From a virus: a stretch of DNA of 25,357 bases. The DNA lies in the IMG/VR virus record IMGVR_UViG_3300010316_000041, positions 1-25,357 of that record. One strand, written 5' to 3'. Shown here piece by piece: positions 7,136 through 16,023 of the stretch (within the stretch, counting starts at the first letter, position 1; every line of letters starts with the position of its first letter). The position numbers were made by a program, and so were the translations under genes. The notes beneath the pieces were generated by a model. The model saw nothing but the letters and a program-made list of their open reading frames with translations. It was not told the origin of the DNA and searched no databases.

Positions 7136-7863
7136 GTTTTATAACAGACACAATTCAAAATGTTGTGGGTAGCGTTACAGGGACTAAGCAAGCGGCAAGC
7201 GCAGCGCAAAACGCAGCGGCTACGCAAGCACAAGCATCTCAAGCAGGTATAGACGAACAAAGGCGTCAGTTTGATGCGATGGTTGCGTTGATGGCTCCTT
7301 ATGTTGAGGCTGGCACGGCTGCGTTGCCTGGCATTCAGCCTTATATGCAAGCGGGTGAAACAGCATTAGGGCAACAATCAGCATTGCTTGGACTATCAGG
7401 CCCAGAAGCCCAAGCCCAAGCTATAAAAGGTATTGAATCAGGCTCAGAGTTTCAAGCACTAGCTCGTCAGGGCGAAGAAGCTATGTTGCAAAACGCATCT
7501 GCTACAGGTGGCTTGCGTGGTGGTAATGTACAGGCGGCATTAGCACAATTTAGACCTGAGTTATTGCAATCGTTAATCAATCAACAATATGGCAGACTCG
7601 GTGGGTTATCTGACGTTGGCGCAGCGACTACACAGAATCTTATCCGTGCAGGTCAAGCATCTGCGGCAGGAACAGGCGCGGCAGGTTTAGAGTCAGCCTC
7701 ATCTATTGCAGGTTTGTTAGGGCAACAAGGCGCAGCTACCGCTGGTGGTCAACTTGCCTATGGTCAACAAGCAGGGTCAAACTTTGGTGCTCTTTCGGGT
7801 GGCTTAGGTAGCTTTATGGGTGCGGGTGGCATACCAGGCATTAAGAAAGCATTTGGCTTTTAA
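7132..7863 (+). CDS. P22 gp7-like DNA ejection (injection) protein
   Basis: 243 residues, first of three consecutive ejection genes as in P22 (7, 20, 16). Ala/Gln/Gly-rich, with a short N-terminal segment (MSFITDTIQNVVGSVTGTKQ), a helical Ala-rich stretch, then the diagnostic core FQALARQGEEAMLQNASATG and LRGGNVQAALAQFRPELLQSL, and a Gly-rich tail. Such proteins are commonly annotated DNA transfer protein p32 or gp7. They are packaged inside the head and leave with the DNA to form a conduit across the envelope. Start overlaps the upstream stop (ATGA). Confidence 0.78.
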   Translation: MSFITDTIQNVVGSVTGTKQAASAAQNAAATQAQASQAGIDEQRRQFDAMVALMAPYVEAGTAALPGIQPYMQAGETALGQQSALLGLSGPEAQAQAIKGIESGSEFQALARQGEEAMLQNASATGGLRGGNVQAALAQFRPELLQSLINQQYGRLGGLSDVGAATTQNLIRAGQASAAGTGAAGLESASSIAGLLGQQGAATAGGQLAYGQQAGSNFGALSGGLGSFMGAGGIPGIKKAFGF

Positions 7864-7874
7864 AGGATAAAAAA

Positions 7875-9173
7875 ATGGTCGCACCTATTAACTACATGGG
7901 CGTATATGGTCAACAAAATGCAAATCCATTTATGTCAGGCTTGCAGTCTGGCGCATTGGCAAAACAAGCAGTAGATACCGCAATTGCCGAGCGTGATGCA
8001 ATCGAATTAAGAAAGCAATATTCAACAGATTTACAAAATGCTTTGCAAAACCCAACAGCTAAAGGGTTTGCGGAATTGACTTTAAAGTATCCTCAACAGC
8101 GTGAAGCGTTTAAGCAATCATGGGAAACGTTGAGCAAAGACCAACAAAACAATGAGTTTTTGATTGGGTCACAAGCCTTTAACGCACTTGGCTCGGGTAA
8201 TGTTGATGTTGCTAAAGATTTAATCAATCAGCAAATCATAGCCGCTGAGAACGCAGGACAGCCAACAGATAAATATAAAGCAATGCTAACCACGTTAGAC
8301 GCTGACCCTAAAATCGTACAGAGTCAGCTTGGTTTAATTCTATCTAACGTTGACCCTGATAAATGGTCTGGCATTGCTAAAGAAAGCCGTGAGTCTACCT
8401 TATTCCCAATTCTGCAAAAACAAAAGATGGCAGAGCTATCTAAGGCTGGCTCTGAAGCACAAAAAGCAAACATTGAGGCTAAGTATGCTGATAAATTTGC
8501 AAATCTTGAGTTAGAGCAAAAGGCTGCAAATCTTGGGTTGACTAAAACGCAAACTGATAACGCTTTAGTGACAGGGCAAAAGTTAGGCACAGAAGTAGCA
8601 AAAGCTGTCATAGACCTTGAGGCATATAAAAAATCAGGTGGTGTAGACCCAACTACAAAGTTTAACCAAGAGGAAAAGATACGAAAAGAGTTCCAAAGTA
8701 GAACTAAAGTATATGGTGAGTTAGGCGCAACGTTTAACAACATTAAGTCATCAGCTCAAGCCAAGAATGGCCCTGGTGACGTTGCCTTGATTACTGGCTT
8801 TATGAAGATGTTAGACCCTGGCTCTGTTGTGCGTGAAACTGAATTTGCTACAGCACGAGATACTGCGGGCTTGTATCAGCAATTAGCCAATAGTTTAACT
8901 AAAGCAAAAAGCGGTCAATTTTTATCTGATGGTCAACGTAAACAATTTACTGCATTAGCCACACAGTACTACAAATCCGCTGAGAAAAAAGCTGAACAAG
9001 AAAAGTCATCTTTAATGAAAGTTGTTAAAAACTATAAACTTAATCCTGATAACGTGTTCGGAGAAGAAACCGTAGCCGATTCAATTACGGTACAAGGAAC
9101 AACATACGCTAGACCAGTTCAGTTTACTGATTCCCAATGGAACGCATATAAAAACGCTATGGGGGTTAAATGA
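7875..9173 (+). CDS. P22 gp20-like DNA ejection protein
   Basis: 432 residues, SD AAAGGA. The N-terminus INYMGVYGQQNANPFMSGLQ, then a long helical, Gln/Lys/Ala-rich body, and the segment GDVALITGFMKMLDPGSVVRETEF are typical of gp20-type ejection proteins and internal virion proteins of many podoviruses. The MLDPGSVVREGE pattern recurs in this family. No signal peptide or membrane segment. Placed between gp7-like and gp16-like genes, with ATGA overlap to the next, so the three are probably made in fixed ratio. Confidence 0.75.
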   Translation: MVAPINYMGVYGQQNANPFMSGLQSGALAKQAVDTAIAERDAIELRKQYSTDLQNALQNPTAKGFAELTLKYPQQREAFKQSWETLSKDQQNNEFLIGSQAFNALGSGNVDVAKDLINQQIIAAENAGQPTDKYKAMLTTLDADPKIVQSQLGLILSNVDPDKWSGIAKESRESTLFPILQKQKMAELSKAGSEAQKANIEAKYADKFANLELEQKAANLGLTKTQTDNALVTGQKLGTEVAKAVIDLEAYKKSGGVDPTTKFNQEEKIRKEFQSRTKVYGELGATFNNIKSSAQAKNGPGDVALITGFMKMLDPGSVVRETEFATARDTAGLYQQLANSLTKAKSGQFLSDGQRKQFTALATQYYKSAEKKAEQEKSSLMKVVKNYKLNPDNVFGEETVADSITVQGTTYARPVQFTDSQWNAYKNAMGVK

Positions 9174-11518
9174 GCCCAGAAGAATGGTTAGCTAGTCAAG
9201 GACAATCGGCTGGTGTTGTTGAAGTTGGTAATGTACAAGCAATTCCAACACCACCAATGGGCGAGCAAGTTGCACCAACTGAGCCAGCGCAAAGACCAGT
9301 TATGTCACCAGAGGATTGGTTGGCATCGCAAGCCGTTCCTGAACAACCTGAATTAGGTTTTTTTGAAGGCATTGGCGAGCAGATTACTGGCGCTCAACGT
9401 GCTACACCAACCACGGAAACATTGCCTGACTGGGCTTCAATGCCTGAGTTAAATACGTTTAGCATGGCAAGCTTTAAGTCTGGATTAGGCACGGTATTAA
9501 CAAACCCAGAAGAAACTGTACAAGTCATACAGTCTAACTTTCCTAATGTGCAGATACGTCAAGACGAGCGAGGCAATTATTTGCTACGGTCATCAATTGA
9601 TGGGCAAGAATATGCGATCAAGCCTGGCTTTCAACCTAGCGACATTCCACGAGCTGCGGCTGGCATGGCGGCATTTACCCCTGCGGGTCGTGTTGCCACA
9701 ATACCTGCGGCTATTGGTGCGGGTGCAGGCACTCAAGCATTGATTGAAGGCACACAACTAGCTACAGGTGGCGAGTTCTCACCTATGGAAGTAGCCACAG
9801 CGGGTGCAATGGGTGGCGCTGTACCTTTAGCATCTCGTGCATTGCAAGCGGCTCAACCTGCGGCTCAACGTATGGTGCAACGTTTTACGGGTGCAACACC
9901 AGAAGCTCCACCAGTAGCACCGATGACACAACCCATTACAACTGCTCCACCAATCACTACCGCACCACCAGTTAGCCCTGATGAAATTAACAGGCAGGTT
10001 GGTGATTTAGTCAAACGAGCATCGGGTAAAGGGATAGGCGCATCAACCGCACGTAATGAATTAGCAGACTTAGCGCAGATTAACCTTGACGCTCGAGACG
10101 CTGCTCAACGACTTAAAATTGAGCTACCTGCTGACGTGTTTAGTGACAATCCACAGATAAGAGCCGCAGCGGGTTTAACTCGTTCAAGAGCAGGTAGTGA
10201 AGCAGAAGCCACATGGCGCAATACAGTTAGCCAAGCAGTAGACCAAGCTGATAACGTTATTAAGCAATTTGATACAGTCTTTGTAGAGGGTACGGTAGCA
10301 CCTGCTGTCGTGTCTGAAAGAATCAAAGACTCATTAGTCAAGACTCGTCTAGCCTTAAATGCAGAAGCTCAATTACTTTATGATGCAGTTGATGATGCAA
10401 TAGCTAAAACTGCAAGAGTTACTTTAAAACAATTACAATTAACATTAAATGAAGTTCAAAAAGAAGTAGGCACGTTCGGGATGTCTAAGGCTGAAAAAAG
10501 ACTAGCAAACATGTTAAAAAGTGGCAATGTAACTTATGCCTTATTGTTGCGTGAAAAAAACTTAATTGGCAAAGCATTAAGAAAAGAAAAGTCTCCTTAT
10601 GGCAGTATGGCAGAGTCAGATTTAAAACGTCTTTACGCTGCATTAGCTGAAGACCAGCTAGAAACTGCACAGAAATATGGCGGTGAAGAGTTACGCAAAA
10701 AGTTACGCTCTGCCAACTTAATATATGCAAAAGAACGTGCATTAGGCAAGCGTATTGTTAGTGCCTTTGGTAATGACGTAGAAGGCAGTATTGCTAACAA
10801 GATGATAACCGCTATCAATAGCGCATCTAAGGGTGATTCAGCCGAGTTTACAAGACTGCTTAAAATCGTGCCAGATGATTTGAAAAAGGAAACCATTGCT
10901 ACGGCATTAGCTTCCGTTACTCGGTCATCTAGGGGTGCTGAAAAGGGCGCATTCGGCTTCTCTGAGTTTGCATCTATCTATCCTAAGATACGAGCCAATC
11001 CAACTGTCTACAAGGCTATTGTTGAATCACTAGGTAAAGACTCAGCAGATGTCTTACGTGACTTGTACGAGATTTCCAAGCGCATTACAGACGCTCGTGC
11101 CAATGTCTTGATGACAGGTAAAGCTAATCAGGCGTTATTAGAAGGCTTAGAGGCGGAGAGTTTAATCGGCAAGGTTATGGAAAGCACACTAGGAAAAGGT
11201 GCTGTAACGGGTGCGGCTGCGATTGGTGGGCCAATCATGGCGGGTGGTGCATCGGTTATCTTAAACGCTATGACACAAGGCAATAAAGATGCCGTCAAAG
11301 CGGCTGGTGCGTTGTTTGCAGATGAGGCTTTCCAAAAACTAGCGATTGAAGCCGCAGAGAAAGGTACACTAGCAGCATCTAGCGCAAAACGAGTATCTAT
11401 GTCACAATCATTCAAGAAATATGCAGACGCTATTATGCTACCTAAATCATTAGACTTCAGGCTAAAATGGCTTCAAAGCGCATTGCAAACTGAACGCCAG
11501 CTAGATCAGGAGCCATAA
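9170..11518 (+). CDS. P22 gp16-like large DNA ejection protein
   Basis: 782 residues. The N-terminus carries two copies of one short motif, MSPEEWLASQ (1-10) and MSPEDWLASQ (45-54). Then come an Ala/Gly-rich hydrophobic region near 165-190 (AAAGMAAFTPAGRVATIPAAI), a Pro/Thr linker (about 242-270), a long helical body of about 400 residues, and a second hydrophobic stretch near 685 (GAAAIGGPIMAGGASVIL). Amphipathic or hydrophobic helices fit membrane insertion of the ejected conduit, the known job of gp16. No lysozyme or transglycosylase motif is seen. It is the third gene of the ejection triplet. Confidence 0.75.
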   Translation: MSPEEWLASQGQSAGVVEVGNVQAIPTPPMGEQVAPTEPAQRPVMSPEDWLASQAVPEQPELGFFEGIGEQITGAQRATPTTETLPDWASMPELNTFSMASFKSGLGTVLTNPEETVQVIQSNFPNVQIRQDERGNYLLRSSIDGQEYAIKPGFQPSDIPRAAAGMAAFTPAGRVATIPAAIGAGAGTQALIEGTQLATGGEFSPMEVATAGAMGGAVPLASRALQAAQPAAQRMVQRFTGATPEAPPVAPMTQPITTAPPITTAPPVSPDEINRQVGDLVKRASGKGIGASTARNELADLAQINLDARDAAQRLKIELPADVFSDNPQIRAAAGLTRSRAGSEAEATWRNTVSQAVDQADNVIKQFDTVFVEGTVAPAVVSERIKDSLVKTRLALNAEAQLLYDAVDDAIAKTARVTLKQLQLTLNEVQKEVGTFGMSKAEKRLANMLKSGNVTYALLLREKNLIGKALRKEKSPYGSMAESDLKRLYAALAEDQLETAQKYGGEELRKKLRSANLIYAKERALGKRIVSAFGNDVEGSIANKMITAINSASKGDSAEFTRLLKIVPDDLKKETIATALASVTRSSRGAEKGAFGFSEFASIYPKIRANPTVYKAIVESLGKDSADVLRDLYEISKRITDARANVLMTGKANQALLEGLEAESLIGKVMESTLGKGAVTGAAAIGGPIMAGGASVILNAMTQGNKDAVKAAGALFADEAFQKLAIEAAEKGTLAASSAKRVSMSQSFKKYADAIMLPKSLDFRLKWLQSALQTERQLDQEP

Positions 11519-11527
11519 GGTGAAACA

Positions 11528-13462
11528 ATGTTTTCAACACTTAAAAGATGGTTTGCGTGGCTTATTGCATGGTTCAAGTCATACTTTAAAAGGGACACAG
11601 TAATGTCAGCACTTTCAATTGAAGTTCCATTCCCAGTTTTTCAAGACAAAGATGGTCAGCCATTAGATAGTGGTTATGTTTGGATTGGTGTAGCTGATTT
11701 AAACCCACAAACAAACCCTGTTTCAGTATATTTTGATAGCGCTTTAACTGTACCAGCAACACAACCATTGAGAACATTAAACGGTTATATTTCTAGCACA
11801 GGTAGCCCTGCACAAGTTTATATTGATGGTAATAACTTTTCTATTTTAGTTCAAGATAGTAAAGGTTCGATGATTTATAACTTCCCGCAGGGAACTGGAA
11901 TTGAACCAATTCCAAACAATGCATCAGGAATTGTATATGACCCAGCAGGTACGGGTGCAGTTCCTACAACCGTACAAACAAAATTGCGTGAAACAGTATC
12001 GGTCAAAGACTTTGGTGCTGTGGGCGATGGGGTTACTAACGATACAGACGCTTTTGTAGCAGCCACCAATTACATTAATTCACAAGGTGGCGGTACGCTT
12101 GAGATTCCTTACGGCACTTATGTTGTAGGACAACAGCTTGCAACTTCACCATACACAAAAACCGACCCACTAAATTTTTTAAATTGCACTTTGCCTGTTG
12201 TAGTACGAGGTAACGGTTCAAAACTAATGCCTCCTACAGGCATGAAATACGGGGTCGTTGATGGCGTAACCTGTGATGCAATTCAGTTAATACATCCCGT
12301 GAGTTGCAGCAGCATAGTCATTAGCGATCTTGAGTTGGATGGCAGAGTCAGTACCGTTGTTGTTGGAACTGGGGTGTTTCAACGGCAAGGCGATGGGATT
12401 GTAGCGTTGCTATGTGATTCCGTTACCGTCAGCAATGTGTATTCTCATCATCATTGTCGTGATGGAATAATGATTGGTACTGCCGTTGATTCGAGTACGA
12501 CAACTATTTACCCAGTTTCAATCACTAACTCCCGTTTTGAATATAACGGAAGGCAAGGATTTTCTTTTATTGGAGGTAACAACCTTACCGTCACAAACTG
12601 TTATTTTGGTCACACAGGAAAAAATGGCTTTGTGTCTATGGCTCCTGGCGCTGGCGTTGACATAGAATCTGAATACGGGCTTATTAGAAACGCTGTGTTT
12701 TCAAACTGTAAGGTTTTTGACAACGCTGGTGCAGGGCTTGTGGCGGATTCAGGTGATTCTGCTGATTGCACTTTTTATGATTGTGATTTTATCGGCACAA
12801 CTACTTGGTCTTGTTGGACTAAGAAACCAGGCTTTAAGTACTATGGGTGTAACTTTATTGGCGCAGCGGTCAACATGAGTGTTGATTATGTCAGTTCATT
12901 TGGAACACCAACAGCGTTTTATAGTTGCGGTTTTCATATGAATCCCAGTTTATCCCCATCTGGCGTTATATACGGAGTAAGAATGTCTTTCGACACCTCG
13001 CCATATATGGAATTTTATAATTGCGAATTTACTGCGGTAGATGGTTATGCGCTTCCTTTTGCATCTAGTGAATACTACACTAACTGCGTATTTACACAAA
13101 CTGGCACTCCATATAGCATTGGCTATTTAAATGGAAGTTTCTTTGCACGCAACGACATCACTACAACAGGAACTTTATCTGGCGTTACTAGTTACGGATT
13201 TACTTACATAAATACTGTTTTGCAACAAGCTGCGTTTCCAGTAGCAACTTATAATGGTTTAGGTTTAACAAATAATACTTCTGCTGTTCAACGAATTGTT
13301 GCAAGTTCTAGCGCAACAGGATGGGCTACAAGTGTAGGTGGGGCAAATGTAGGAGACATAGTTATAGATTATTCACCTACTGCTGGAGGTTTTATTGGCT
13401 CTGTTTGTGTAGCGGCAGGAACACCTGGCACTTGGAAAACATTTGGCGCAATTAGCGCATAA
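11528..13462 (+). CDS. tailspike: P22-like head-binding domain plus right-handed beta-helix
   Basis: 644 residues. Residues about 26-130 resemble the P22 tailspike head-binding domain (IEVPFPVFQDKDGQPLDSGY, VWIGVADLNPQTNPVSVYFD, LRTLNGYISSTGSPAQVY). Residues 158-200 are a pectate-lyase-type beta-helix start (VKDFGAVGDGVTNDTDAF, GGGTLEIPYGTYVV). The body is repeated beta rungs rich in Asn and Cys, and the end (GTPGTWKTFGAISA) is a frequent fibre terminus. It should bind and cleave host surface polysaccharide; the active site cannot be placed. The first 25 residues are an extra Trp/Phe/Lys-rich helix, and a second SD (AGGGA) precedes Met26 at 11603, so two starts are possible. Confidence 0.85.
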   Translation: MFSTLKRWFAWLIAWFKSYFKRDTVMSALSIEVPFPVFQDKDGQPLDSGYVWIGVADLNPQTNPVSVYFDSALTVPATQPLRTLNGYISSTGSPAQVYIDGNNFSILVQDSKGSMIYNFPQGTGIEPIPNNASGIVYDPAGTGAVPTTVQTKLRETVSVKDFGAVGDGVTNDTDAFVAATNYINSQGGGTLEIPYGTYVVGQQLATSPYTKTDPLNFLNCTLPVVVRGNGSKLMPPTGMKYGVVDGVTCDAIQLIHPVSCSSIVISDLELDGRVSTVVVGTGVFQRQGDGIVALLCDSVTVSNVYSHHHCRDGIMIGTAVDSSTTTIYPVSITNSRFEYNGRQGFSFIGGNNLTVTNCYFGHTGKNGFVSMAPGAGVDIESEYGLIRNAVFSNCKVFDNAGAGLVADSGDSADCTFYDCDFIGTTTWSCWTKKPGFKYYGCNFIGAAVNMSVDYVSSFGTPTAFYSCGFHMNPSLSPSGVIYGVRMSFDTSPYMEFYNCEFTAVDGYALPFASSEYYTNCVFTQTGTPYSIGYLNGSFFARNDITTTGTLSGVTSYGFTYINTVLQQAAFPVATYNGLGLTNNTSAVQRIVASSSATGWATSVGGANVGDIVIDYSPTAGGFIGSVCVAAGTPGTWKTFGAISA

Positions 13463-13471
13463 GGAATTGAC

Positions 13472-13726
13472 ATGGCATTTTCAAAAACCTCTGAAACAGT
13501 TTATGGCATTACTATTAACAACGCTTATCATCGTGTTGAATCTGTATCATTATCTGGCAAAGACAGAATAAATTTTCATGTACGTAGTTATGTATCGCCA
13601 GACAAAGCATTTTTTGCTGAACAAGTATTGTCTTCCGCATACTTGCTTGACGGAGCAAACCCAATCAAACAAGCATACGAGTATTTAAAAACCCTACCTG
13701 AATTTGAAGGCGCAATTGATTGCTAA
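13472..13726 (+). CDS. small conserved protein following the tailspike
   Basis: 84 residues with good SD (AAGGA). Sequence TVYGITINNAYHRVESVSLSGKDRINFHV, then PIKQAYEYLKTLPEFEGAIDC. The pattern (YGIxxxxAYxRVExVxxxxKxxxxFxVxSYxxxxxxFxxxxxxxxYxLxGxNPIxQAYEYLKTLPEFxGAxDC) recurs in small genes next to tail fibres in many phages. Likely a beta-strand virion protein with a C-terminal helix, perhaps a fibre base or connector. No function is established. Confidence 0.6.
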   Translation: MAFSKTSETVYGITINNAYHRVESVSLSGKDRINFHVRSYVSPDKAFFAEQVLSSAYLLDGANPIKQAYEYLKTLPEFEGAIDC

Positions 13727-13763
13727 GCTAGATTGTTTATCTGTATAGTTATATTGTACTGTC

Positions 13764-13799
13764 CCAATGTTAAATTGGATACTGCCAACGGTTGCAGTA
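13764..13799 (+). other. two adjacent small hairpins in the gap before the lectin-type tail gene
   Basis: The 109-base gap 13727-13835 contains CCAAT-GTTAA-ATTGG (13764-13778) and TACTGC-8 bases-GCAGTA (13780-13799) back to back. Neither is followed by a T run, so they are not classical terminators. They might mark mRNA processing or an operator in front of the second adsorption gene. No convincing promoter is seen (TTGCAG-16-TATATT would start transcription inside the SD). Confidence 0.3.
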
Positions 13800-13835
13800 A
13801 TAACAGTATGCGTTATATTTAATTAAGGAATTACT

Positions 13836-15179
13836 ATGAGTGATAAAAAGATTAGCCAATTAACTGCGTTGCCTAGCGCAGAAGTTGCTAGTGACGATTT
13901 ATTGGTGATTGTTGATTCTTCAGCTGGAGCCAACGGTACAAAAAAGATTCTTGTTTCTGATATGGCAACTGCATTTAACAATTTGCAGATAGGGTCATTT
14001 ACTTGGGACTCGGCAACTTCTACACCTAATTCTGTAAATGGTTTATCGCAAGTGGTAACAAGTATCCACGACATGATGCGTGGGTGCGTGTTGTTAGATA
14101 ACGGAGCGGTTAATTATTACCTTAACCCATTGAATTGGGCAGAGAAAGTAGACGGTACTGCAAGTGACTTAACAGGCGCAGACGGTCAGGTAATGGTTGA
14201 GATTCCTAAGTTTTACTACCGCACAATACGGGTCGGCACGATTACTACGTGGTCTATATCAGCGTTTAATCAGTCTGGCTATGTTCTGCACCCCGCTTTC
14301 ATTAAAGATGGCGTAGAGGTTAACTTTAGATACTACGGTGCTTATGATGCGTGTGTCTACGATGTAAGTGGTGCTACTTATATTTCAGGTACTAACCTAG
14401 ACGATAATTCTGCTAACGTAGACACAACTGCTACCACAGGTGACAAACTAGCCTCGGTTAAAAGTATCTACCCAATGGTAGGACTTACTCGTGCTCAGTT
14501 TAGGACTATTGGGTTTAATCGTGGTGCAGGGTGGAGACAGTTAGACTTTACACTTTGGTCTGCGGTACAAATGCTTTATCTTATTGAGTACCAATCGTTT
14601 TACAGCCAAAACATTTTAGGCGCTGGTAATACAAATGGTGGCTATGGAGCTGCTAGTGCAGTACAAGCAGACAGCCCACACACCATAGCGGGCGCTGGCG
14701 ATTCTATATCAGACGGCTCAACCAATATTACAAGTGGGGCAGGTGTCAATGCCAAGCCTGGCACATCGTTTATGAAGTATCGTGGCATTGAAAACCTTTA
14801 CGGCAATTCAGCATATTTTGCAGATGGCATTAACGTAAACGTTAGCTCTGCTGGCAATGTTTATGTCACAAATAATGCTACCAATTGGGCTGATGACACC
14901 GCAACTAATTACACACTTATTACTTCTGGTTTATCGACTGTAGCGGGTTTTATTAAAGACTTATTACCAACAGACGGTTATTTTTTAAGCAGTACTAATG
15001 TGGGTGGTAGCAGTTCAACTTACATTACTGATTACCATGTTGGTAGTGCCGCTTCAAATCTAGTCGTTTTTGTCGGAGGTAGTGCAAATTATATTGGAGA
15101 AGCGGGGGCTTTTTGTCTGTCTTCTTATGTTGGTGCGTCAACTGCTTTTCGTTCTATTGGCGGTAGGCTCGCCTTTTAA
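13836..15179 (+). CDS. tail protein with C-type-lectin (FGE-like) variable C-terminus, DGR-target type
   Basis: 447 residues, SD AAGGAA. Residues 1-50 are a tail-appendage module (KKISQLTALPSAEVASDDLL, TKKILVSDMATAF). Residues 120-447 match the formylglycine-generating-enzyme/C-type-lectin fold used by phage adhesins: VEIPKFYYRT, HPAFIKDGVEV, a RAQFRTIGFNRGAGW segment, MKYRGIENLYGNSAYFADGI, and the end GEAGAFCLSS...RSIGGRLAF. That terminus corresponds to the variable region of diversity-generating retroelement targets (NIGGRL-type end). 18 of 26 codons at residues 416-441 end in T, as expected if NNT codons arose from AAT template codons. No reverse transcriptase or template repeat lies in the window. 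Likely a second receptor-binding protein. Confidence 0.72.
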   Translation: MSDKKISQLTALPSAEVASDDLLVIVDSSAGANGTKKILVSDMATAFNNLQIGSFTWDSATSTPNSVNGLSQVVTSIHDMMRGCVLLDNGAVNYYLNPLNWAEKVDGTASDLTGADGQVMVEIPKFYYRTIRVGTITTWSISAFNQSGYVLHPAFIKDGVEVNFRYYGAYDACVYDVSGATYISGTNLDDNSANVDTTATTGDKLASVKSIYPMVGLTRAQFRTIGFNRGAGWRQLDFTLWSAVQMLYLIEYQSFYSQNILGAGNTNGGYGAASAVQADSPHTIAGAGDSISDGSTNITSGAGVNAKPGTSFMKYRGIENLYGNSAYFADGINVNVSSAGNVYVTNNATNWADDTATNYTLITSGLSTVAGFIKDLLPTDGYFLSSTNVGGSSSTYITDYHVGSAASNLVVFVGGSANYIGEAGAFCLSSYVGASTAFRSIGGRLAF

Positions 15180-15190
15180 GGGAATAAATT

Positions 15191-15496
15191 ATGAAAACAT
15201 ATTCAACACAAGAGCCAACCGTATACGATGCGTCTGGCAATGAACTTAGAATCCGATGGGATATACAGGAAGTTGTAACCGATGAACTAACTCAATGGTC
15301 AGCAAACGAAGCTATCTGCTCTGTCTTTTGTAATCGCTCACAGATTATCGAAGCTATTATCGGTTCTGTCTACGACACAGGTGCAGAGATTGCGCTTATC
15401 AATAACCAAGCAGATAAACCTGAAGCATACGCTGAGTACCAAGCATTTAGAGTGTTGGCTAAAGAAATTGCTGATAACTGGTTAGCTAGTAAATAA
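15191..15496 (+). CDS. small protein paired with the lectin-type tail gene
   Basis: 101 residues, SD AGGGA, 11 bases after the tail gene. Start KTYSTQEPTVYDASGNELRIRWD, then ANEAICSVFCNRSQIIEAII and a helical C-terminus AYAEYQAFRVLAKEIADNWLA. No catalytic or membrane motif. Genes of this size directly after lectin-type or fibre genes are often assembly or attachment partners; I cannot confirm that here. It does not resemble the DGR accessory protein Avd, which is a four-helix bundle. Confidence 0.55.
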   Translation: MKTYSTQEPTVYDASGNELRIRWDIQEVVTDELTQWSANEAICSVFCNRSQIIEAIIGSVYDTGAEIALINNQADKPEAYAEYQAFRVLAKEIADNWLASK

Positions 15497-15497
15497 A

Positions 15498-15734
15498 ATG
15501 CGCCTAGCACTTGCTAAACAAGCGCACTTTTGGTCAGGTTTAGCTCTTATGCTATCAGCCTCGTTATTCTTTGGCTGGGGCATAGGGCTATGTATTACTG
15601 TAGTGGCTGGTCTAGCAAAAGAATGGTTCGATAGTTTAGGCTATGGCACACCTGATATATGGGACATCATTGCAACATTAACAGGCGCTGTATTGGGCGC
15701 TATACTATACTTAGTTAAATCTTATTTGGTGTGA
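15498..15734 (+). CDS. small inner-membrane protein, possible holin-class
   Basis: 78 residues with three hydrophobic stretches: about 11-27 (FWSGLALMLSASLFFGWGI), 28-41 (LCITVVAGLAKEWF) and 57-75 (IIATLTGAVLGAILYLVKSY). It follows the phage and bacterial pattern KQAHFWAG...GAAKEAxDxxGxGxxDxxDxxATxxG. The start lies one base after the previous stop and has no clear SD, so it depends on coupling. At the head of the lysis region, hence a holin or holin-modulator candidate, but another holin-like gene follows at 16962. Confidence 0.55.
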   Translation: MRLALAKQAHFWSGLALMLSASLFFGWGIGLCITVVAGLAKEWFDSLGYGTPDIWDIIATLTGAVLGAILYLVKSYLV

Positions 15735-15737
15735 GCA

Positions 15738-16010
15738 ATGGAAGAACAGCGACTGGCAAGAATCGAACAAAAACTTGATAAACTTTCAGAAGCTGTGGTT
15801 TCCTTGGCTCGTATGGAGGAACGTATCATTACTCTGTTTAACCGCATGGACACCTACGATGCGAGACAGCTAAACATGGAAGACCGTGTGGCTGAAATTG
15901 AACGAATAAGCGTTGGTCGTGGTGCAATATTTAAGTTGGTCGATAAACTCATTTGGATAGTCGTTGGCTTGTCCGCTGCGGTGTTAATCGAAAGTTTTAT
16001 AAAGCGTTAA
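15738..16010 (+). CDS. coiled-coil protein with one C-terminal transmembrane helix
   Basis: 90 residues. Residues 1-58 form a heptad coiled coil (EEQRLARIEQKLDKLSEAVV, RMEERIITLFNRMD, NMEDRVAEIERI), followed by a basic spacer and a hydrophobic anchor (about 67-86, KLIWIVVGLSAAVLIESFIK). The shape is like XhlA-type or tail-anchored lysis-associated proteins. Encoded between a small membrane protein and the phosphoesterase. Function is not demonstrated; membrane anchoring is clear from sequence. Confidence 0.6.
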   Translation: MEEQRLARIEQKLDKLSEAVVSLARMEERIITLFNRMDTYDARQLNMEDRVAEIERISVGRGAIFKLVDKLIWIVVGLSAAVLIESFIKR

Positions 16011-16023
16011 TACTGGAGTTCTA

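Noticed and set aside
13792-13819. Promoter TTGCAG-16-TATATT before the lectin-type tail gene
   Set aside because: Its predicted transcription start falls inside the SD of the gene, and the -35 matches only 4 of 6.
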